Assembly: GCA_007115705.1 (NCBI GenBank)
Contig: QXEO01000411.1
Location: forward strand, 4,939,918 to 5,003,917
DNA: 64,000 bases
From: Dactylis glomerata
Taxonomy: Eukaryota; Streptophyta; Magnoliopsida; Poales; Poaceae
Direction of reading: 5' to 3'
Position 1 is the first letter of the stretch, and the number at the start of each line of letters is the position of its first letter. A program made the translations under genes and the position numbers. Below the pieces are notes generated by a model, which worked only from the letters and a program-made list of their open reading frames with translations, searched no databases and was not told the DNA's origin. Positions 56,045 to 64,000 of this stretch are shown one piece after another.

Positions 56045-56378
56045 TGACGAGGGTTAACTCGACAAATGTCCTAGATGAAAGACTTAGGATCGGGGAGACA
56101 GGGCGTCGGATGAACTCGAAGGTAAACTCAGTCAAACAAGGTGGCTATGAAAGTAAACGTGGGTGTAGAACCTGGCTTGCTTTCAATCTGTCCCACACCG
56201 TCCCCTCCTGGCCCCTTTATATAGGTGGCCAGGTCTCAAGGATCGGGTGGGATCCGATAGAGATTACAATATCGATATACGACATGAACTCGTATTTCGA
56301 CTAATATTACAATTGGGCCAAGCTTAATGGGCCTCAGGGGTACTCAACTGACGGGCTCTATTATCTATACCCTTGTCA
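56045..56378 (-). repeat. 5' LTR of element A
   Basis: It is 334 bp, the partner of 8788-9121. The minus-strand primer site attggcgccgaccgtggg follows at 56044-56027. GAAGG is at 56379-56383. Confidence 0.95.
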
Positions 56379-56383
56379 GAAGG

Positions 56384-58493
56384 ACTTCATCAAAACCTCA
56401 ATTCCACTTGTTGAAAAATTCTGAAAAACTTGGTAGAATGATTTCTACCACTTGTAGATCACATCTTAGCAAACCACCACCACCACCTGGACCAGATTTT
56501 GAATTTTTTGAAATTCAAATGAATTTCGGCCAAATGATCCTTTTCTTCTTCTTCTCTTGATTCTTCTTCTCTTTCTTTGCAAATCACCCAAGGTGACAAC
56601 CCTAGCCGACCACCTCTCCCTCTCTCTTTGCCCTCTCTTCAAAACCCAGCTCTTAGCCCTTGTCTTTTTGCTCTTGGACACAAAGAAGGAGGGAGACCCG
56701 AGGTGATCTAGGGTAGATCCTCTCCCCCTCTTTCTTTTCTCCCTCCACCGCCTCTAACCCCCAACCAACGCCCAACACCCCCACTCCAGCACCACCTCGA
56801 CCCTACCCTGCAGAGAGACCAAGCTCAAACCTCACCTTGCCCTCTCCCTCTCTCGCCGGCATGACCAGGGCACACGCCCGATGGTCTGAAGCTTTGGAGA
56901 GAAGCCATCACCAGCCACTGCACCAACAGGCCCCATGAGCCAATGTCCAGCTCGACCAACCCTCGCCTACCGTCCAAACCGCCTATAGGCCCCGCCCTGG
57001 CCCTCGCTCTGCTCGTGCCTGGCGCGCCAGAGGACGCCGAGAGTGGCATCAGCGTTCCCGCACGCACGCTCCACCGTTTGCCTCGTGCCGCACATGACCG
57101 TGCACGGCATCGAGCGCACGTTGCAACACCACCACTGCCCCGCACCCTAGCCGACCCAGCTCACCGCGCCATGCACCATTTCACGTGCTAACACTCTGAA
57201 AATGCACCTGTCCCGACCAAACCACTTAGCCACTGACGCAGCCACCCCTAGCGCTGCACGTAGCTCACAACACCGTCCCAGAAACGCCGCCCCTCTTGCC
57301 CAACCGTGACCGACGAGGTGCACCCTGCACCGAGACCACCCCAACCATATAAAGCCCAACACTCCCTCTGGAGCTCTCCCCTGCAGCTCATTTGCTTCCC
57401 CACCACTCCCTCTCTCACTGTAGGACCTCACCGCCATGGAAACCAGCTTCTCTCGCCGTTGCTGAGCGCCCGAGCCAGAGAAGATCGTCGGCAAACGGTG
57501 AAGGTTGCCGTTGATCTGGGAACCCTCTTCTCTCTTCCTCTGTGCTCAGATCGCTGGCCATCACCATCGCCGGCGATGCCAGGACCTAGCCGAGACCACG
57601 GCGACCGAGACAACCACACGCCTTCTTCATGCACGCATTTGAGCTCAGATCGCATCACCGTCACCTCCGCCGCCGATCGCTACCCCTGCATCATGTCGAG
57701 TACGCCCTGCTGCCCCACGGTGAGCTCCGCCGCCCGCAAACCCTAGCCAGCGCTCTCTTCTCTCTCTCGCGCATGCAGGCCGGGGAGGAAGATGACGCTG
57801 CACCGTCCGATCTAAATCAGACAGCGGCTTACCACTTCGGCCAAGCCAGGCCCGGGCAGGCTGACGAATCTGGGCCGGCCTGGCTGGGATCCGCCGCCTC
57901 GGCCCATTTTCTTTTTTTCTGCAAATCTGTTTAATCATTTTGCAAATGCCTGCTAGATTCAAAAATTTGTAGAAATAAATCTGTGAGTCCAAAATTTGTG
58001 TTTCAAATTTCTATGTGCTCCTAAGGTTATTATCTACCTGGATGTACTGTGTGCATGATTTTTTAGGAACTTAGGTATTATTTGTGAATTAATATTGGTA
58101 GATCTAGGGTTTTTCCATGTTAATTCCAATGTAGGAGTTTGGTATTATGAAATCTTCTGATTCCAATTTTTAGTGATACTCAGTGATGTTGTGAAGCTTC
58201 AGAACCTAGTTTTGCTATTTTAGGGATACTATATTACCTGCAATAATTATTTTGGTCTTATTCAAGATTTGCCTTGTTATAATTATTGTGCACAGTAGGA
58301 TTATTATTTTCAGGTGATTCCACCTCTGGTGTGTTCTATACTGCTGTAGATTTCTAAGATGGTCTCTGGTAGAATTTTAGTAGCTACAGAAAGTTTTAGG
58401 GAATTAAATTGCCTTTCTAGTGATAAGTGTGAGTAGGAAATTCTTTATAATTCACCAAAAGCTTCTTTTGGATTGATTCCAATTGGAGTGGTA
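56384..58493 (+). mobile_element. second half of the long tgtaacacc-type LTR interrupted by element A
   Basis: This continues 8452-8787. It contains a CT/AC-rich region, a TATA-like catataaagcc at about 57346, a short ATG-opened frame at about 57436 without motifs, and an AT-rich 3' part with gene-leader-like tagggttt motifs. No domain is recognised. It stops where the LTR of element F starts at 58494. The length (about 2.4 kb with the first part) suits a long-LTR Gypsy (Tekay/Del-like), but I cannot see its internal region. It could also be other noncoding DNA. Confidence 0.4.
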
Positions 58494-60135
58494 TGATACG
58501 TCTCCAACGTATCCATAATTTTTGATGCTCCATGCTTGTTTTTACACCATTTGCCTAATGTTTCGTTACACTTCGTGGCACTTTTATGCATTTTCCGGAA
58601 CTAACCTATTAACAAGTCGCCACAGTGCCAGTTCCTTGTTTTCTGTTGTTTTTGTGTTTCAGAAAAGCTACACAGGAAATATTCTCAGAATTGGACGAAA
58701 TAAGTTCCTGAAGTGTTATTTTCCCCGGAAGCTTACAGAGATCTCAAGAGGAGACGGAGAGGGGCCACAGGCCACCCTCACACAAGGGCGGCGCGGCCCA
58801 GGCCCTGGCCGCGCCCGCTATGCGTGAGGATGCCTGGGTCCACTTCTGACGATGCCCCTTCACCTATAAAGACCCCCCGAGGGGAAAAACCTAAGTACCC
58901 AATCAATTTTCCAGAAACACATCGCGATCTGCCGCCGTCGTCGACCTGAGATCGGGAGGGTCCAGAAGCTCTTCCCGGCACCCTGCCGGAGAGGGGAATC
59001 GCCATCGGAGGTCTTCTTCATCGCCATGCTTGCCTCCGGAGCGATGAGTGAGTAGTCTACCTTGGAGTATGGGTCCATAGCAGTAGCTAGATGGTTGTCT
59101 CCTCCACCATGTGCTTCATGTTTAGATCTCATGAGCTGCCCTACATGATTGAGATCACCGTTATGTAATTCTACATGTTTGGTTTGTTGGGATCCGATGA
59201 ATATTGGTGTTATGATTGAGTTGTTGTACTGAAATATATCTTATGTTATCTCCATGTTGTTTATAATCTTGCATGCTCTCCGTTGTTAGTAGCTATCTTG
59301 GCCGAGTAGTTGTTAGTGACTCCAAGAGGGGGTATTTATGCTCGATAGTGGGTTCATGCCTCTATTTAACCTGGGGGAGTGATAGAAACCTCTAAGGTTG
59401 TAGATGTGCTATTGCTACTAGGGAGAAAACAACATTCATATGCTCAAGGGCATATGCTTTTGTTTACATTACACACTTTGCTTAATGCAATTATCTGTTG
59501 TTTGCAACTTAATACTCATGGGGTGTTCGGATGATATCCCCGTGAGTGGATTATTAGTCATAGATGCAGTTGGATGGCGGTCTATGTATTTTGTTGTAAT
59601 GCCCAGAGTAAATCGCATAGTGATCTTCTTGACATATCATGTTTATCTTTATTCTATCAATTGCCCAACTGTAATTTGTTTACCCAGCATGTGTTATTTT
59701 ATCTTATGGAGAGACACCGCTAGTGAACTGTGGACCCCGGTCCTATTTCCATCATATTGCTATCACATGTTTACTTTACTCGCACTGTTTACTTTACTCG
59801 CATACTTTCACTGTTTTCCACTCGATACGCTCATACCCTTTGTTTCAAGCAAACCGGTGAGATTGACAACCTCATCGTAAGTTGGGAACAAAGTATTTGG
59901 TTGTGTGTGTGCAGGTTCCATGTTGCTACTAGCTGAAGACATGCTAACTCGTTTTATCATGAAACGGCGCCCTAGTTGGAGTGCTATTAAGCCAGTCCTC
60001 ATCACCTTCAGTCATTTGTCTCTCCTCTCCAAGAACGATAAACCTTGGTCTCTTAACTCAGGGAGAATCTTGCTGCTATATTCATCACACCTTCCTCTTG
60101 GGGTTCCCAATGGGCTGGTCATTAACCATGCAACA
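58494..60135 (+). repeat. 5' LTR of element F
   Basis: It is 1,642 bp, tgatacgtctcc ... ccatgcaaca. The TATA box cctataaagacc is at about 58863. The first ~300 bp match the LTR of element D on the minus strand. The last ~1.28 kb match the remnant 7182-8451. Confidence 0.9.
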
Positions 60136-60145
60136 AGCTATTTTC

Positions 60146-60163
60146 TGGCGCCGTTGCCGAGGA
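60146..60163 (+). promoter_or_regulatory. primer-binding site of element F
   Basis: The sequence tggcgccgttgccgagga lies 10 bp after the LTR end. It has the same motif as in element D. Confidence 0.85.
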
Positions 60164-60330
60164 GGAAGTAGAGGACTTCTGCGAGGGGAGTTTTTCGCAC
60201 ACTCATCCTTTACTTTGTTATTGTTTTGCTTTACTTTATTTATTTTACCTGCATCGTTTTTTATCAAAAACCCAAAAAAATTAGAATCCTTGGTAGTTGT
60301 TTTTACTTATCTGCTTTTAGTTTTGCTGAA

Positions 60331-61983
60331 ATGGCTAATCCTTAAAACACCAAGCTGTGTGACTTTACTAGTACGAACAATAGTGATTTTATCTGCACTC
60401 CTATTGCACCACCTGCTCCTGCTGCAAACTTTTATGAGACTAAGCCTGCTTTATTGAACCTTGTTATGAAAGAGCAATTCTCTGGTGCTAGTACTGAAGA
60501 TGCTGCAGCTCATCTCAACGATTTTGTTGAGCTATGTGAGATGCAGAAATATAAGGATGTAGAAAGTGATATTATTAAGCTCAAGTTGTTTCCTTTTTCT
60601 TTGAGAGGAAAAGCTAAAGATTGGTTGCTATCTTTGACTAAGAATAGTATTGATTCATGGACTAAGTGTAAGGATGCTTTCATTGGTAGATATTATCCTC
60701 CTGCTAAGATTATAGCTTTGCATAGCAATATTATGAAGTTTAGTCAGTTTGATAATGAACATGTTGCTCAAGCGTGGGAAAGAATGAAATCTATGATAAA
60801 GAATTGCCCCACTCATGGACTGACTACTTGGATGATTGTCCAAACTTTTTATGCAGGACTGAATTTTTCTTCGAGGAACCTATTGGATTCAGCTGCTGGA
60901 GGCACTTTTATGTCCCTTAACTTGGGTGCCGCAACAAAGCTACTTGACAACATGATGGTGAATTATTCTGAATGGCACACCGAGAGAGCTCCACAAGGTA
61001 AGAAGGTAAATTCTGTTGAGGAAACCTCTTCCTTGAGTGATAAGATTGACACTATTATGGCTATGCTTGCTAATGATAGGACTCATATTGATCCTAATAA
61101 TGTTCCTTTAGCCTCTTTGGTTGCTCAAGAAGAGCATGTTGATGTGAATTTCATTAGAAACAATAATTTTAACAACAATGCTTATAGGAACAATTTTGCT
61201 AGTAACAATTATAGGCCGTATCCTTCTACCAATGGTAATGGTTATGGTAATTCTTATGGTAATTCCTCCAACAACACTAGGGCCGCGCCCTCCGAGCTTG
61301 AGGTAATGCTCAAGGACTTCATCAGTAAACAAACTGCTTTTAACAAGTCTGTTGAGGAAAAGTTAGGCAAAATTGATATTCTTGCTTCTAAAGTTGATAG
61401 CCTTGCTCATGATGTTGAACTTCTGAAATTAAAAGTGTTGCCTAATGACGTGAAAGAGAACAATGTTTTTGCTACTGCTAATGCTATTCAAGTTGGAATT
61501 GATGAAAATATTAGATTGTTAGCAGAATTACATGCTAGATGGGAAAGAGAGGATGAGATTGCTAGGAATATGAAAGTTTGTACTATTACTACCTCTAATG
61601 ATGTTGTTCCTAATGCTAGCAATCCTCTTACTTTGATTGTTGTAGAGAAAACTCCCGCTCCTTGTGTTAAAAAGCCTAAAACTGCCAAAACTTTTTCTCA
61701 AAAGAGTGCCGAGATTTTTCGGAGTGTAGGAGATGATAGCTCTATTTCCTTTAATGATTTTGATGTTGATGGCTGCAATATATCTGAAGTAATTTTGTTC
61801 TTGCAAAAGCTTGCTTTGACTCCCAATGCTAGTTCTTTAAATGTTGCTTTTACTAAGCACATTACCAATGCTCTCATAAAAATTAGGGATAAAAAGTTGC
61901 AACAAAAAGCCTCTGTTCCCAAGAAGCTAGAAGATGGTTGGTGTCGTTGTGGTGAAACAACATATGCCATGGGATGGCTTAAA
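60331..61983 (+). pseudogene. gag of element F
   Basis: ATG 60331 is followed by a TAA at 60343-60345, and the frame is then open to the solo-LTR insertion. The retrotrans_gag region at about 60470-61000 has LKLFPFSLRGKAKDWLLSL, IGRYYPPAKI and a LNFSSRNLLDSAAGG segment. An Asn/Gly/Tyr-rich stretch lies at about 61160-61290 and a Lys/Val coiled coil at about 61330-61440. The coding ends at about 61983, where the solo LTR starts, and the next codons (WEPIIDM-like) resume at 62874. Confidence 0.8.
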
Positions 61984-62871
61984 TGGGGGCCGAACTAGAT
62001 GCTGGAGGATTCGGGAGAGGGGAACGAGCTGAAAAGCACGACAGAAAGGAACACAGATCTACCCAGGTTCGGGGCTCTCGTAAGGAGATAACACCCCTAC
62101 TCCTGCTCTACTGGTTATATATTTGGATCGATGGAGTATACAACAATGGTGCTTCCAAGCTCTCTGCTAGAGGAGGAAGATGAACTGCTAAGTGTAGGAA
62201 CACAGAGTGACCAACCCCTTGCCAGGGCTCCCTGTGCCACCTTATATAGTGCTGGCCAGGGTTACAACGGTCACAAGAGACCAGAAGACACCAACTACAA
62301 TCCAAATAGGACATGCTGACGAAGGCAGAGAACCTTGACTTTCTCCCTGATTGCTCTCGATGGGACTCCACATCCCTGTACCTTGTACCTCTTGGACTGT
62401 GACCTTACCTCTGTGAGGTAAGGGCTGTACTTGTGCACAGAGTGGGTGGGTAGACCACCACTGTGCACCCTGTCAACATGATCCCTCTCCATACTTGGCA
62501 GAATCCCTCCTTGATTGTTGGGATAGGGCACCTTAGTTGACTTATGTATCCCGGATATGACCATTGGCCATATCCTGGACCTATATGCCAGACCAACGAC
62601 CTATGAAGGTCGGGTAATCCGACCTCCCCTGCCCCTGCACAATATACCAGACAAGTTAGGCCGGCATATCTAACCATATGCCGGCACTCCTCAATAAGTA
62701 TTCCGGTTATACCGGCATATCCGAACATTTAGCCAGGATACACATATATGCCGGCCTGGCCGATCCTCTTATAATCCGGCCAGGCCCTTCCTTGGTCAAC
62801 CGGCATAAAGTCAACCATAGCCCTTGTATCTTTCTAGTCTCTTGACCCTACCGGGGGTCATCCCCCCGACA
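61984..62871 (-). mobile_element. solo LTR inserted between gag and protease of element F
   Basis: Read on the minus strand, it starts tgtcggggggatgaccccc (62871 downwards) and ends near cggccccca at 61984, so it is about 888 bp with TG...CA ends. It has a TATA box (actatataagg, minus strand) at about 62250 and repeated 'atatgccggc' motifs at about 62640-62760. No internal region follows. A clean 5-bp duplication is not visible (left ttaaa, right gttgg). The interrupted reading frame (tgg on both sides) suggests a duplication of tggg-type with a mismatch. It belongs to another Gypsy family not otherwise present here. Confidence 0.65.
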
Positions 62872-63311
62872 GTTGGGAACCCATCATTGATATGCATGTT
62901 AATGGTTTTGATTGCCATGCTTTATGTGATCTAGGTGCTAGTATTTCTATCATGCCTAGAAAGATTTATGACATGCTTGATTTACCACCGCTTGAAAAGT
63001 GTTATTATGATATTCCTATTGATGATGTTGCTAAGAAGAAACCTTTGGGAAGAATTAATGATGTTCTTATTGTGGTTAATAATAACCTTGTTCCCGTTGA
63101 TTTTCTTGTTATGGACATTGAATGCCATGCTTCATGTCCTATTATTTTGGGAAGACCCTTTCTTCGAACTATAGGTGCCATCATTGATATGAGAGAAGGC
63201 ACCATCAAATATAAATTTCCACTCAAGAAAGGTATGGAACACTTCCCTAGGAAAAGGAAGAAATTACTTTTTGACTCTATTCTTGGAGCAAATTATGAGC
63301 TTGATGCTTGA
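62872..63311 (+). pseudogene. aspartic protease of element F, severed from gag
   Basis: Frame from about 62874 to TGA 63309-63311. The catalytic motif reads CDLGASISIMPRKIYDML (D-L-G rather than D-S/T-G) at about 62925. CPIILGRPFLRT is at about 63137-63172, then a basic tail FPLKKGMEHFPRKRKKL. Separation from gag is only by the solo LTR. Directly downstream is noncoding sequence, with no RT. Confidence 0.78.
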
Positions 63312-64000
63312 TCACTTGATGTTACTTGATTCGCAATTTTCTACGCCTAGCTCAAAGGCGTTAAAGAAAAGCACTCTTGGGAGATAACCTAATGTTTTAT
63401 TTTCAGTACTTTTTCTTTTATTTGAGTCTTGGAAGTCATTACTACTGTAATGACCTCTCCTTATCCTTTTTACTTCATTGTTGTGCCAAGAGAAGCCTCT
63501 AATTTGAGTGAGGTAAGATTTGGGCATGTTGCTGTCCTGAAACTGTTTTCGGTGCTGCACCGTAAAAATTCGTAAACATTCTTTGTATATCTTTTGGACC
63601 TGCAATTTCTTGTGCATATGCCCCAGGTTATATCCAAACTTTCATTAGTTGAACACTTTTTTATTTGAGCAACAGAAAACCCCTTAAAAATTCGACCTTT
63701 GTCAGCTGTTCTGTTTTGACAGATTTCTGCCAATATTTTTGTTTGCCGCTTAATCACTTTCTTTTGAGTTCTTTTGATCACGGAACTTTTGGGGAAGTTG
63801 CTACAGTAGTATATGCTATATATGTGGTGGTTTTGGGTTGAAACCTGAAGCAAAAAGAGGTTGATTATATGTTATGCTACACTAATGTTGCTAATAGATT
63901 TGTGTTTAGTTTTGTATGAAGGAAGTTTTCAAGTGTAGGGATTGGAGAATGATGAGATGAGTTGAAGAATGGACAAAAGCTCAAGCTTGGGGATGCCCAT
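63312..64000 (+). other. 3' noncoding region of element F, shared with element D
   Basis: No gene. It is closely similar to the reverse complement of about 14995-15670 in element D, including the T-rich tracts and the cttggggatgcccat purine-tract motif at the window end. The 3' LTR should begin shortly after 64000. Confidence 0.8.

Larger units (their letters stand above)
8788..56378 (-). mobile_element. LTR retrotransposon A: Tat-like Gypsy, gag-protease only, carrying antisense genes; hosts all the inner nest
   Basis: Two 334-bp LTRs (8788-9121 and 56045-56378) are flanked by a perfect GAAGG duplication (8783-8787 and 56379-56383). On the minus strand the 5' LTR is followed by the primer-binding site attggcgccgaccgtggg (56027-56044). 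The purine tract ctcgggggctac lies next to the other LTR (9122-9133). Gag and protease run on the minus strand (56007-55769, then 24216-21302). No RT, RNase H or integrase is present. The rest holds plus-strand genes of PF04195 type. Without the Copia block and D, the element is about 9.3 kb. Confidence 0.92.
58494..64000 (+). mobile_element. LTR retrotransposon F, 3' end outside the window; same group as D
   Basis: The 5' LTR is 58494-60135, the primer site is at 60146 (tggcgccgttgccgagga), then gag and protease. A 3' region shared with element D runs to the window edge, where the cttggggatgc purine-tract motif has just begun (63984-63996). RT, RNase H and integrase are absent in this interval, so the element looks gag-protease only. 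No 3' LTR or target duplication can be checked. Confidence 0.85.

Noticed and set aside
56825..57746. Short frames in the GC-rich part of the tgtaacacc-type LTR
   Set aside because: No domain, no splice support, several overlapping frames; explained by composition downstream of a TATA-like box.
1..64000. tRNA, rRNA or a host housekeeping gene
   Set aside because: None recognised on either strand; all long frames are accounted for by transposable elements or their cargo. tRNA-like matches are only the primer-binding sites.

Overview
The window is repeat-dominated plant DNA with no recognisable host gene. The terminal sequences, the PF04195-type ORF and the tgatacgtctc-type LTRs point to a grass, most likely a pooid (Triticeae/Poeae/Aveneae), with a large genome. 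This is inferred from family resemblance only.

Layout. (1) 1-5924 is the right part of a CACTA (En/Spm) DNA transposon. It carries a seven-exon gene with a Transposase_24-like region and a C-terminal Ulp1-type (C48) protease, and subterminal CCTTTAGCACCGGTT hairpins at both ends. (2) 5928-8451 is old intergenic sequence plus a degenerate, inverted LTR remnant. (3) 8452-58493 is a nest of LTR retrotransposons up to five levels deep: a long-LTR host (8452-8787 and 56384-58493) > Tat-like Gypsy 'A' (8788-56378, minus) > Copia (24222-55763, plus) > Tat-like Gypsy 'B' (37633-55554, plus) > Tat-like Gypsy 'C' (44804-53913, plus). Two more insertions sit in the nest: 'D' (11562-18328, minus) inside A, and 'E' (26506-34790, plus) inside the Copia. 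Each of A, Copia, B, C, D and E has two LTRs and a perfect 5-bp target-site duplication (GAAGG, CTACT, GGCAC, AGCGG, GTCAC, GGTTG), so the boundaries are firm to the base. (4) 58494-64000 is the 5' LTR, gag, protease and 3' region of element 'F'. F belongs to the same group as D, runs off the window, and has a solo LTR inserted between gag and protease.

Most interesting content. Two different Tat-like elements (B and E) carry, antisense between integrase and 3' LTR, a gene for a small protein with AT-hook motifs followed by a B3-like DNA-binding fold. Each has its own TATA box 75-105 bp upstream of its ATG. Element A has nearly the same LTR and 3' region as B, but lacks reverse transcriptase and integrase. 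In the same antisense position it carries intron-containing genes of the 'putative gypsy-type transposon' (PF04195) kind. So one retrotransposon family appears with two different antisense cargoes. C carries none.

Nearly every coding region is broken. The Copia polyprotein keeps one frame but has eight in-frame stops, all TAG, consistent with decay of CHG-methylated cytosines. E has lost protease and most of RT, B's integrase has lost its catalytic Glu, and C has a few stops and frameshifts. D and F show no pol genes between their coding part and a shared 3' region. The youngest insertions by LTR similarity appear to be C and D.
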